The notes: a model not told the origin generated them from the sequence alone. Shown: positions 1-5,624, counted from the stretch's first letter. The stretch is 13,166 nucleotides of DNA from Candidatus Tagabacteria bacterium CG09_land_8_20_14_0_10_41_14 (GCA_002774055.1 PEZL01000006.1:1-13166); one strand, 5' to 3'. Numbers and translations: made by a program.

Positions 1-9
1 CCACCCAAA

Positions 10-55
10 TTTTTTCTTCAGCTCTGTTCCGCTTCGCTCCACGAGGAAGAAAAAA
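10..55. repeat. Bulged hairpin left of the first gene
   Basis: TTTTTTCTTC (10-19) is the exact reverse complement of GAAGAAAAAA (46-55). Inside it, after a 2-nt bulge on the left arm only, CTC (22-24) pairs with GAG (43-45), and after a further 1-nt bulge GT (26-27) can pair with AC (41-42). The stem is therefore interrupted on one side only. It could be a terminator for a gene upstream of the window. Alternatively it could be the folded part of a recombination site, because a 16-nt sequence that recurs at 676-691 lies 9 nt downstream. Confidence 0.55.
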
Positions 56-64
56 CTTTCCTTA

Positions 65-80
65 ATCGCATATGTTATAC
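65..80 (+). repeat. Left direct repeat ATCGCA-N3-GTTATAC
   Basis: The 16-mer ATCGCATATGTTATAC recurs as ATCGCACTAGTTATAC at 676-691, identical except for the three central bases. The copies are 611 bp apart and bracket the gene at 144-623. Each follows a hairpin with one-sided bulges. The ending GTTATAC is close to the GTTRRRY core of integron attC sites but does not match it fully. It also contains a -10-like TG-N-TATACG, so a promoter role for the gene at 144 is possible. Confidence 0.6.
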
Positions 81-84
81 GAAA

Positions 85-98
85 TCAAAAAAGCCCCT
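85..98 (+). repeat. Left arm of inverted repeat around the first gene
   Basis: TCAAAAAAGCCCCT here matches the reverse complement of 626-639 (AGGAGCTTTTTTGA) at 13 of 14 positions. The two arms lie just outside the start and stop of the gene at 144-623 and inside the 16-bp direct repeats. Confidence 0.6.
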
Positions 99-143
99 AT
101 GATAAAAAAGTATTTAAAAACTAACTAATTAAATAATTCTATT

Positions 144-623
144 ATGAAAAACGAATCAAATAAATATTTTAGATTTATTTACATTATCTATATTTTATTT
201 TGGTTTTTCGGATTTTCTGTTGCATTCTTTGCCTTGACATTTATGATAAGGACAATATTATCAGTTGGTTTTTTATTATACGATCAAGCAGGACTTTTAG
301 GCATTATTTTTATATTACTATTTGCAGTATTTTTTGTAATATCTTTCTTTCCAGTTTACCTTCTTGTCAGACTTGCATACACTAGATTTTATAAATTATT
401 TCCAGTTTCTGAAAAATATAAAGAATATGTAAAAATATTTTTATACTCTCTTAATTATATCTTAGGATTATTTATCTTCAATAAAATGGTTGCAGATTTT
501 GATAATTTCTTTAAAAATACCATTATCATATATATTATAACCTTCATTTTGATTCTTGCTGTAGATTTTTTATGTGATAAGATATATCTTGCCATTAAAA
601 ATAAATTTAGGTCCAAAAAATAA
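144..623 (+). CDS. Small AT-rich polytopic membrane protein (unknown)
   Basis: A 159-residue protein of no family I recognise. Hydrophobicity suggests four membrane helices, at about residues 10-36, 48-76, 97-114 and 126-144, with a basic cytoplasmic C-terminus ending KNKFRSKK. The charge pattern (Lys/Arg at both ends and around 75-93) favours both termini inside. There is no catalytic motif. The ATG at 144 is the first start and has no Shine-Dalgarno sequence; AT-rich DNA precedes it. The gene is visibly richer in A and T, and in Phe, Ile and Tyr codons, than the genes from 2921 onward. It is bracketed by direct and inverted repeats, as a recently inserted single-gene cassette would be. Coding status is likely because the helices are regular and no alternative frame competes; the function is unknown. 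Confidence 0.75.
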   Translation: MKNESNKYFRFIYIIYILFWFFGFSVAFFALTFMIRTILSVGFLLYDQAGLLGIIFILLFAVFFVISFFPVYLLVRLAYTRFYKLFPVSEKYKEYVKIFLYSLNYILGLFIFNKMVADFDNFFKNTIIIYIITFILILAVDFLCDKIYLAIKNKFRSKK

Positions 624-625
624 AA

Positions 626-639
626 AGGAGCTTTTTTGA
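626..639 (-). repeat. Right arm of inverted repeat around the first gene
   Basis: AGGAGCTTTTTTGA begins 3 nt after the stop codon of the 144-623 gene and is the inverted partner of 85-98 with one mismatch. If the segment between the direct repeats were circularised, the two arms would lie on either side of the junction and could pair, extending the nearby hairpin. Confidence 0.55.
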
Positions 640-645
640 CTCAAG

Positions 646-672
646 GGGACGTTGCGCTTTCGTCGCTAACCC
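646..672. repeat. Bulged hairpin right of the first gene
   Basis: GG, a 2-nt bulge AC, then GTT-GCG (651-656) pairs with CGC-T-AAC-CC (664-672) around the loop ctttcgt, with a single extra T on the right arm. It stands just upstream of the second copy of the 16-bp direct repeat, the same arrangement as at the left end of the window. The stem is short, so this is suggestive only. Confidence 0.4.
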
Positions 673-675
673 GCT

Positions 676-691
676 ATCGCACTAGTTATAC
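676..691 (+). repeat. Right direct repeat ATCGCA-N3-GTTATAC
   Basis: ATCGCACTAGTTATAC is the second copy of the 65-80 repeat (13 of 16 identical, differences confined to the three spacer bases). It abuts the promoter-like block starting at 692. Confidence 0.6.
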
Positions 692-724
692 TATATACGG
701 ATTAAGAAAGTTATTGTATAATTT
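692..724 (+). promoter_or_regulatory. Promoter-like block, copy 1
   Basis: This 33-bp block matches 2249-2281 at 29 of 33 positions. It contains TATAAT (717-722), a perfect -10 box, preceded directly by TG. No good -35 hexamer is visible at 17 nt spacing. It lies 75 nt upstream of the ATG at 799, so transcription from here would give a leader of about 70 nt. Its recurrence ahead of a second membrane-protein gene supports a promoter or a shared regulatory site. Confidence 0.55.
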
Positions 725-798
725 TTATACCGTTGTTAAAATTAATAATTAGTCGACCTTTATTGATTTTACTAGACTCTTAAAGTTTTTATAGCATT

Positions 799-2092
799 AT
801 GATAAATCAACAATTGCTTGATTATATCGAGCAACAATTACAACAAGGAATAGGTCAGGAAGAGATCAAAAACGCTCTTCTTTCCAAGGGGTGGCAAAAA
901 AAAGGACATTGAGGAAGCATTTAATTTGGCGAGACAGCCGGAGCAATCGGCTTCCTATAATGTGCCAGAAACCACTACCTTTCCACAATCAAGTATTTCA
1001 TTGGTCAAAACTTCCAAAAAGCCGATAGCCATGATTATTTCTGTAATTTTTGGTGTTGTTATTATTGCGGGTGGCGTTTTCGGCTATTTTTATTATTTTC
1101 AGTCACCAGAAAGAATTGTCCAGAAAATGACTGAAAAAATGGCCGAAGTAAAATCTCTAGAATATACGGGACAAATTACGGCCGAAATAGAAACTAATAA
1201 TCTTTTCGCCATTTCTCCCTTAGGAAATAGCAATTTTCAACAGCCAAAAGAAGAACCATCACCAGCCGAACAAAAAGGTAAATTTTCAATAGATTTTAGC
1301 GGTGCTTCGGATCAGCATGATTTAAATAATCCAAAGTTGATGTTTAGGTTTGATATAAACACAGATATGTTGCCTCAAGCCTTTGGATTTGGACTAGAAG
1401 TAAGAATCGTTGATAAGATAATCTATTTTAAATTAAGCAATGTTCCTGATTTAGGATTTTTTGATTTATCTTTCTTAAAAAATCAATGGATAAAAATTGA
1501 CCCTGAAACAATAAAAAAACAATTCGGATTAGAAGAATTAGAAGAACAGACCAAACAAGCACAGAAAGAACAAGAATTGTCGCCCGAGCAGATAGAACAG
1601 ATAAAAGAAGTAGCTACTCGCACGAAAGTATTTAAAATTACAGAAAAGATGTCAAGTGAAAAAATTGACGGTATAAACACCCATCACTATAAATTTGTGA
1701 TAGATAAAGAAGGGCTTATAGAGTTATTTACGGAAATAAGCAAGATAATGCAAAATGAATCTTTAACTGAAAAGGAATTACAAGAACTAAACGGGTCACT
1801 GCAAGCGATAGAAATATCTGAGGGGGAAATCTGGATCGGAAAAAAAGATTTGTTGCTCTATAAAATTCTCTTAGATTTGAATATCAAGGAAACAGAAAAA
1901 ACAAAAGCAGAAGGCAAAATTACTATGTCTATTCAATTTAAGCATTATAATAAATCAATATGGATAGATATTCCGGCGCCAGTAAAAACATTGGAAGAAA
2001 TTATGGGTGGATTGTTTGGCGGATTATTTGGTGGAGGTTTGCAAAACTTTGGACCGAGTTTTCAATTACCAGGTCAAAAATTACCCGAATGA
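799..2092 (+). pseudogene. Membrane-anchored protein gene with a +1 frameshift at A8
   Basis: Reading from ATG 799 gives a typical CPR N-terminus (MINQQLLDYIEQQL..., then GQEEIKNALLSKGW) that ends at TGA 907-909 just after a run of eight A (896-903). Dropping one A continues smoothly as WQKKDIEEAFNLARQPEQ into the long frame ending at TGA 2090-2092. The joined protein is about 430 residues: a small helical UBA-like N-terminal segment (1-43), one membrane helix (about 75-97), then a 330-residue extracytoplasmic domain (SPERIVQKMTEKMAEVKSLEYTG...) reminiscent of LolA/LppX-type beta folds, and a Gly-rich tail (GGLFGGLFGGG). The TTG at 926 is a poor independent start because the homologous-looking N-terminus lies upstream. 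The shift may be an assembly error, a true mutation, or polymerase slippage on A8. The long downstream frame is intact, so recent or tolerated disruption is likely. Function unknown. Confidence 0.7.
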
Positions 2093-2094
2093 TG

Positions 2095-2132
2095 GACTGG
2101 CTGATAATTAGAAATCAGCGTCGGGGTTTTCT
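2095..2132 (+). terminator. Candidate terminator after the frameshifted gene
   Basis: GAC (2095-2097), a 2-nt bulge, and GCTGAT (2100-2105) pair with ATCAGC (2114-2119) and GTC (2120-2122) around an 8-nt loop, then GGGGTTTTCTT. The stem is sound but the T tract is interrupted and offset by four G, so it is a moderate candidate. A second, weaker stem (AAAGT/ACTTT with a T run) follows at 2139-2155. Confidence 0.35.
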
Positions 2133-2248
2133 TGGGAGAAAGTTCTAACTTTTTTCAGTAAACACCACAATTCAAAACTTTTGTAAACAGAAACGCAAAA
2201 GAACGAACATATTTTGTCCTACAATCATGACACATTTTCTGTAATTCG
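2133..2248. other. Intergenic stretch, nothing clear
   Basis: AT-rich spacer between the frameshifted gene and the second promoter-like block. Apart from the weak AAAGT/ACTTT stem at 2139-2155 and a CTTTTG/CAAAAG pair around 2180-2200, I see no ORF, RNA gene or repeat that I can support. Confidence 0.5.
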
Positions 2249-2281
2249 TATATACAGATTAAAAAAGTTAATGTATGATTT
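2249..2281 (+). promoter_or_regulatory. Promoter-like block, copy 2
   Basis: Matches 692-724 at 29 of 33 positions. The -10-like hexamer is TATGAT (2274-2279), again preceded directly by TG. A transcript would start near 2286 and run about 49 nt to the ATG at 2335. This start site also argues against using the TTG codon at 2284 as the translation start. Confidence 0.5.
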
Positions 2282-2321
2282 GATTGGTTAATTGGCAGTT
2301 TTTTGAAAGCAGAATACGCGG

Positions 2322-2327
2322 AAGGAG
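2322..2327 (+). promoter_or_regulatory. Shine-Dalgarno site fixing the start at 2335
   Basis: AAGGAG lies 7 nt before ATG 2335. It is the only convincing ribosome binding site in the window and selects this ATG over the in-frame TTG at 2284. Confidence 0.6.
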
Positions 2328-2334
2328 TGGTTGG

Positions 2335-2772
2335 ATGAAGTCGTCAAGATATTACCAGAATTGTCTGCAGATTATGATGAGCGTTTCAAGTTTGCTTCTT
2401 TTCTTCAGCGGGTTTTTTTTAAGCAAAGAAAATTTGAGGATTTCCCTTTTATTTTTACTCGTTAATCTTGTCGCGGGATATTTAGGCGCCGATTTTAAGT
2501 ATAAAAGATACAAGGCGATAGTGGAGGAGGTGGAAAGCAATATTTTACTGAAAAAGTTAATGCCTTCCGCTTTTTATCAAAGATGGCTTCAGATATTCGG
2601 CAGAGGCAAAGATGTGGTTGTGTTTTTTTTGGGCCTGCTTTTAGGGAAGGGATATTGGCTGCTTGCCGTTTTGCTTTTGGTTTTTCAGTTGTTTGATAAA
2701 ATTATTATGAGTGAATTGGTTTATAAAAGAGAACAAGCCGTGCTTTATGATAAAAATCAATTAAAAAATTAA
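2335..2772 (+). CDS. Small polytopic membrane protein (unknown)
   Basis: A 145-residue protein starting MKSSRYYQNC. Hydrophobic segments lie at about residues 10-30, 34-53 and 90-125 (the last long enough for one or two helices). Between helices 2 and 3 is a charged cytoplasmic-looking stretch (DFKYKRYKAIVEEVESNILLKKLMP), and the tail is basic. The start is chosen from the AAGGAG site 7 nt upstream; an in-frame TTG 51 nt earlier would overlap the predicted transcription start. A strong terminator follows the stop codon directly, so the gene is monocistronic and driven from the block at 2249. No family recognised. Confidence 0.75.
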   Translation: MKSSRYYQNCLQIMMSVSSLLLFFSGFFLSKENLRISLLFLLVNLVAGYLGADFKYKRYKAIVEEVESNILLKKLMPSAFYQRWLQIFGRGKDVVVFFLGLLLGKGYWLLAVLLLVFQLFDKIIMSELVYKREQAVLYDKNQLKN

Positions 2773-2801
2773 AAAGGGCTTTCTGGACGAAGGCCTTTTT
2801 T
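2771..2801 (+). terminator. Intrinsic terminator
   Basis: AAAAAGGGCTTTC (2771-2783) pairs with GAAGGCCTTTTTT (2789-2801) around the 5-nt loop TGGAC; as RNA the stem is continuous with two G-U pairs, and the right arm supplies the U tract. It ends the gene at 2335-2772. Its core is repeated at 3976-4001. Confidence 0.85.
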
Positions 2802-2831
2802 GTTTTATTATAAAAAAGTCATGTTTTCATA
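2776..2831 (+). repeat. 56-bp direct repeat, copy A
   Basis: From the terminator stem through TTTTTTGTTT, TATTATAAAAAAGT and ATGTTTTCATA, this matches 3976-4032 with four substitutions and one inserted G in copy B. Copy B ends in the start of efp; here the corresponding ATG (2821) reads Met-Phe-Ser-stop. It therefore looks like a stranded copy of the efp upstream region. Confidence 0.75.
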
Positions 2832-2837
2832 ATGTGG

Positions 2838-2866
2838 TTGACTTCTTTTTAATGGCGCGTTATATT
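2838..2866 (+). promoter_or_regulatory. Sigma-70-type promoter for the 2921 gene
   Basis: TTGACT (2838-2843), a 17-nt spacer, and TATATT (2861-2866): the best -35/-10 pair in the window. The transcript would start near 2873, giving a leader of about 48 nt before ATG 2921. It begins directly after repeat copy A. Confidence 0.75.
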
Positions 2867-2920
2867 AAAAATAGTATATATAAAAACGGAATTTTTTTAT
2901 TGGATTAATTATAAAAAAAC

Positions 2921-3670
2921 ATGAATTCTGAAAGATTTAACTTGGGGCGTTTTGAAAAAGGCCCGGAACAAAAAGAAGAGAACATCGAAAAAATAGTTAT
3001 TGAAAGATTAAACGAAGAAATTAAAGAACTGGGAATGGAGGAAGAAATGGAGGAAGGGGCGGCAGAAAAGCGAAAGGCGAAAATTAGCCCTTTGAAAAAA
3101 GCAGCGCTTGTTATTTCTGTCAGCCTGGCTATGTTTATGGCAACGGAAAGCATGGCATTGGCGGGCAAATACAGCGATGCGCGCGGTCGATCAAAAGATA
3201 TGTTTGAACAATTAGACAGAGAAATAGTAAAAGACAAAGAAAGAAAAATAGAACAGGCAGAAGATTTCGCAACTCTCAAGAGGCCATACAAAATGGAAGA
3301 CCTGATGCAGCAAATGGAACCGGAAGCAAAAGAAAAACAAACCATTGAAAAGAAAGAAGCAGGCAAAGAAATGAGCAAAGAAGAAATTGAGGCCAAAAAA
3401 CAGAGCCTTTATGATGCGGCCATAGAAAGCTTTAAAACTGTTCTTTCAAAAGAAAGAGATTTCTCTCGGATTAAAAATAAAGGCTTACGTAAATCCATTG
3501 AAAGCCATGAAAAAAGCTTTAGGGCAGAACTGCAGACAATTGTAGGCCAGCCTGAAAAAGTAGAGGTCTCTTTTGACATCGAAAAGAACCAGGTGATTTT
3601 CAGCGGCACTTATACTCATCCCGTATCAGGCACTGAACAACCCTTTAAACACATTTTTGAAGCTAAATAA
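2921..3670 (+). CDS. Charged coiled-coil protein with one membrane segment (unknown)
   Basis: A 249-residue protein. Residues 1-58 are acidic and lysine-rich with coiled-coil character (EENIEKIVIERLNEEIKELGMEEE). Residues 59-82 form one hydrophobic segment ending in Ala-X-Ala-like ESMALAG, which could be a signal anchor or an unusually late cleavable signal. Residues 90-165 are again highly charged and helical, and 166-249 form a compact C-terminal domain (FKTVLSKERDFSRIKNKGLRKSIESHEKSF..., then a beta-rich end, VEVSFDIEKNQVIFSGTYTHP). ATG 2921 is the first start; there is no Shine-Dalgarno site, but a strong promoter lies at 2838. Only 8 nt separate it from the next gene, so the two form an operon. 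The pair sits between the two copies of a 56-bp repeat. Function unknown. Confidence 0.8.
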   Translation: MNSERFNLGRFEKGPEQKEENIEKIVIERLNEEIKELGMEEEMEEGAAEKRKAKISPLKKAALVISVSLAMFMATESMALAGKYSDARGRSKDMFEQLDREIVKDKERKIEQAEDFATLKRPYKMEDLMQQMEPEAKEKQTIEKKEAGKEMSKEEIEAKKQSLYDAAIESFKTVLSKERDFSRIKNKGLRKSIESHEKSFRAELQTIVGQPEKVEVSFDIEKNQVIFSGTYTHPVSGTEQPFKHIFEAK

Positions 3671-3678
3671 AAATAATT

Positions 3679-3930
3679 ATGCAGGAAAAACTTCAATCAA
3701 TAATTGAAAAATCATCGCTGACAGAATCCCAAAAAAGATTGTGGTTAAATTTCATTCAAATCACGCCAGACCCGGAAAGTCTTAAGGATATATTAGACGC
3801 TTTTGAATCTGACCCTAAAAACCTAGAACTCCTTACGGATAATCTTGAGAAAAAAGCAAAAGCGCTTTCAGACCCGGACGATAAAAAGTGGAAGGCTGTT
3901 GTAGAAGAAGAGAAAAAAATCCTTGGGTAG
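3679..3930 (+). CDS. Small helical cytosolic protein (unknown)
   Basis: An 83-residue, probably all-helical soluble protein (MQEKLQSIIEKSSLTESQKRLW...). It has no signal peptide, membrane helix or Cys residues. The pattern SLTESQKRLWLNFIQITPDPESLKDILDAFESDP suggests a short helical hairpin or bundle, as in small adaptor proteins seen in CPR genomes, but I cannot name a family. It starts 8 nt after the 2921 gene and must be co-transcribed with it; a terminator follows at 3976. It may act with the membrane-anchored partner, by linkage only. Confidence 0.75.
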   Translation: MQEKLQSIIEKSSLTESQKRLWLNFIQITPDPESLKDILDAFESDPKNLELLTDNLEKKAKALSDPDDKKWKAVVEEEKKILG

Positions 3931-3975
3931 TAACTATTTTAACCACAGAACTTCTTTCGCTGCGCGGACATTACC

Positions 3976-4001
3976 GGGCCTTCTGGACGAAGGCCTTTTT
4001 T
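3976..4001 (+). terminator. Intrinsic terminator before efp
   Basis: GGCCTTC (3977-3983) pairs perfectly with GAAGGCC (3989-3995) around loop TGGAC, followed by six T (3996-4001). It ends the 2921-3930 operon. It is the second copy of the 2771-2801 stem; the T opposite G in that copy is C here, so pairing is kept. Confidence 0.85.
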
Positions 4002-4006
4002 GTTTG

Positions 4007-4012
4007 TATTAT
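4007..4012 (+). promoter_or_regulatory. efp: -10 box of efp
   Basis: TATTAT, directly preceded by TG, ends 9 nt before the ATG at 4022. No clear -35 is visible; it would fall inside the terminator hairpin. The expected transcription start lies only 2-3 nt before the start codon, so the mRNA would be nearly leaderless. The same 9-nt gap recurs at leuS and at the 8566 gene. Confidence 0.55.
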
Positions 4013-4021
4013 AAAAAAGTT

Positions 4022-4591
4022 ATGCTTTCGTATATAGACTTAAAACCGGGGACAAAATTTGTTTTGAATGGCGAGCCGTACGTGGTTTTGGAATATTCTT
4101 TTGCCAAAAAACAGCGGCAGAAGCCAACGGTTCAGACTAAAATTAAAAATCTCATCACCGCCAGCGTGACGGAGCGTTCTTTTACGCAAAATGATAAGAT
4201 AGAAGAGGCAGACATTGACACGCGGGACATAAGGTTTTTATATTCAAGAAACGCTGAATATTGGTTTTGCGAGGCGGATAATCAACAAGAGCGTTTTAAT
4301 CTTGAGGAAGATATTGTTGGCAAGAAAGGCCGGTTTTTGAAGGAAAATTCTATCGTTAAGGCGCAGGTTTTTGATGGGAAAATTATTGGCATAGAGGTGC
4401 CGATAAAAGTGGATTTAAAAGTAACAGAAGCGCCGCCGGCGGTAAGGGGAAATACGGCCCAGGGTGTTACCAAGACGGTGGTTTTGGAAACAGGCACCGG
4501 TATAAATGCGCCTATTTTTATAAACGAAGGAGACGTGCTCCGCGTAAACACGGAAAAAGGCGAGTATGTGGAGCGCGTTTATAAATCATAA
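4022..4591 (+). CDS. efp: Elongation factor P
   Basis: Elongation factor P, 189 residues, the usual length. It binds the ribosome between the P and E sites and relieves stalling at consecutive prolines. Three domains are visible: N-terminal KOW-like (1-62, MLSYIDLKPGTKFVLNGEPY), a central OB fold (about 63-128) and a C-terminal OB fold (about 130-187) with APPAVRGNTAQG and the signature-like INEGDVLRVNTEKGEYVERV. The modification loop reads FAKKQRQKPTVQTK in place of the PGKG of E. coli; the aligned tip residue is Arg32, not Lys. No modification enzyme gene is in the window. I start at ATG 4022 because homology begins there; an upstream in-frame codon at 3923 would place the terminator inside the gene. 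It leads an apparent operon ending at 6008. Confidence 0.95.
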   Translation: MLSYIDLKPGTKFVLNGEPYVVLEYSFAKKQRQKPTVQTKIKNLITASVTERSFTQNDKIEEADIDTRDIRFLYSRNAEYWFCEADNQQERFNLEEDIVGKKGRFLKENSIVKAQVFDGKIIGIEVPIKVDLKVTEAPPAVRGNTAQGVTKTVVLETGTGINAPIFINEGDVLRVNTEKGEYVERVYKS

Positions 4592-4602
4592 AATCACGAG
4601 AA

Positions 4603-4620
4603 CATTAAATCATTAAATCA
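4603..4620 (+). repeat. Tandem CATTAAAT repeats upstream of the four-helix gene
   Basis: Two CATTAAAT units plus CA, 9 nt before the start of the four-helix-bundle gene. The unit is the exact reverse complement of ATTTAATG, which occurs in the array at 4991-5022 on the other side of that gene. Confidence 0.7.
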
Positions 4621-4628
4621 CCAGAGAT

Positions 4629-4988
4629 ATGGATTATAAGGATAGTCTTAAAATAAAAATGGATGATTACGTCCACTTTGTTTATAGAATTACTAAACTT
4701 TTGCCGAGAGAAGAGATTTACGGCATAGTGTCGCAAATTAGTCGAGCAGCCCTATCAGTTATTTTGAATTATATTGAAGGGTATGCAAGAAGAAAGCCTG
4801 CGGTTCAATTAAATTTTTTTGAAATTTCTTACGGATCTTTGAAGGAGTCGGAATACTTGTTACGTTTTTCATATGAGGAAAATTATTTAAGCAAAGATGA
4901 TTATGACTTGGGTAGTAAAATGGCAGACGAAATAGGCGCAATGTTGTATACGGAGATAACCAATCTGGAGAAAAAAATTAAACGTTAA
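4629..4988 (+). CDS. Four-helix bundle protein (S23/IVS family)
   Basis: A 119-residue member of the four-helix bundle family (TIGR02436, also called S23 or 23S rRNA intervening-sequence protein), related to Avd, the accessory protein of diversity-generating retroelements. The family core is visible at about residues 22-54: TKLLPREEIYGIVSQISRAALSVILNYIEGYAR, matching the usual F-P-EE-YGL-QIRRAA-SI-NIAEG pattern. A helical half with SLKESEYLLRFSYE and YLSKDDY follows, also typical. The cellular role of the family is not established; a nucleic-acid-associated role is suspected from the Avd relatives. No reverse transcriptase or variable repeat is present here. The gene lies 37 nt after efp and 31 nt before the ECF sigma, and is enclosed by inverted 8-nt repeats, suggesting it inserted between them as a unit. 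Confidence 0.9.
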   Translation: MDYKDSLKIKMDDYVHFVYRITKLLPREEIYGIVSQISRAALSVILNYIEGYARRKPAVQLNFFEISYGSLKESEYLLRFSYEENYLSKDDYDLGSKMADEIGAMLYTEITNLEKKIKR

Positions 4989-4990
4989 TG

Positions 4991-5022
4991 TTTTAATGAT
5001 TTAATGTTTTAATGATTTAATG
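4991..5022 (+). repeat. Four tandem 8-nt repeats overlapping the sigma start codon
   Basis: Four units alternate TTTTAATG and ATTTAATG; a partial unit (GTTAATG) precedes them at 4984-4990. ATTTAATG is the reverse complement of the upstream CATTAAAT units. The final ATG of the array (5020-5022) is the start codon of the ECF sigma gene. Confidence 0.75.
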
Positions 5023-5613
5023 AATAAGTTTTATCTACAACTGGAAGAGGAAATAAAAACTAACGACGGTGAGAGTTTGAAAGACGAAGAATTGGTAATG
5101 AAGGCGGTTGACAACCCGCGTCTTTTTGAAATTTTTGTGGACAGATATCAGGATGTTTTTTTAAGAACGGCCGGAAGGGTTTTGCGAAGCAAAGAAGATT
5201 CAGAAGATGCTGTTCAGGAGGCTTTTGTAAAAATATACAAAAATTCTAAAAAATACAAAAAACAGCCCGGCATCGCTTTTAAGAGCTGGGCTTTTAAGGT
5301 GCTTATGAATTGTGTTTTTACCTGTTACAGGAAAATGAAAAGAAATTTCAACGATTCGGAATATATGGATCAGCTTTTGTATTCCGGAGATGAGAATATA
5401 GACAATACTTTTGAGAAAAAAGAGCGCCGGGATGAAATAGAAAGCGTTTTAGACGGAATGCCGGAAGAATTGAGCGATTTGATGAAAGAGCATTATTTAA
5501 AAGACAGACCTTACGCAGAAATTGCTTCTGCCAAGGGGATTAGCTTGGCCACTTTAAAGATGAAACTTTTTAGGGCGCGTAAGAAGTTTAAAGAAGTATT
5601 AGAGGATATGTAA
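5020..5613 (+). CDS. ECF-type RNA polymerase sigma factor
   Basis: A 197-residue extracytoplasmic-function (group 4) sigma factor, the expected length. Region 2 spans about 35-108: core-binding helix DAVQEAFVKIYKN (63-75), then FKSWAFKVLMNCVFTCYRKMKR (87-108) for -10 melting. After an acidic linker, region 4 spans about 138-192, with the helix-turn-helix YAEIASAKGISLATLKMKLFRARKKF (165-190) for -35 binding. There is no C-terminal sensing extension. ATG 5020 lies in the tandem repeat; it gives a plausible N-terminus but no Shine-Dalgarno site, and no better start lies downstream before region 2. It is followed after 11 nt by a small membrane protein gene, a position where anti-sigma factors usually sit. 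Confidence 0.92.
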   Translation: MNKFYLQLEEEIKTNDGESLKDEELVMKAVDNPRLFEIFVDRYQDVFLRTAGRVLRSKEDSEDAVQEAFVKIYKNSKKYKKQPGIAFKSWAFKVLMNCVFTCYRKMKRNFNDSEYMDQLLYSGDENIDNTFEKKERRDEIESVLDGMPEELSDLMKEHYLKDRPYAEIASAKGISLATLKMKLFRARKKFKEVLEDM

Positions 5614-5624
5614 ATATTTGAATT

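Larger units (their letters stand above)
3976..4032 (+). repeat. 56-bp direct repeat, copy B
   Basis: Second copy of 2776-2831, 1200 bp downstream. It carries the terminator, the -10 box of efp and the first codons of efp. The two copies enclose the two-gene module at 2921-3930. Confidence 0.75.

Noticed and set aside
65..691. Calling the first region a proven integron cassette
   Set aside because: GTTATAC departs from GTTRRRY at one base, the complementary R'' box is missing, and no integrase is present; kept only as a hypothesis.
926..2092. TTG 926 as the true start of a 388-residue protein
   Set aside because: A convincing conserved N-terminus lies upstream from ATG 799 in another frame and joins on removal of one A, so the TTG is simply the first start codon after the frameshift.
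2284..2334. TTG 2284 as start of the small membrane protein
   Set aside because: It coincides with the predicted transcription start and adds a non-hydrophobic stretch; ATG 2335 has an AAGGAG site at good spacing.
2905..3396. Antisense open frame of 163 codons opposite the 2921 gene
   Set aside because: Ser/Phe/Leu-rich composition is what the reverse of a Lys/Glu-rich coding sequence yields; the sense strand has a strong promoter.
3923..4021. In-frame upstream extension of efp
   Set aside because: It would translate through a strong terminator hairpin and T tract and has no EF-P homology.
4629..4988. Diversity-generating retroelement accessory (Avd)
   Set aside because: No reverse transcriptase, template repeat or variable-repeat target gene is present; only the general four-helix family is supported.
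4991..5022. CRISPR-like array
   Set aside because: The 8-nt units are directly tandem with no spacers and no cas genes nearby.
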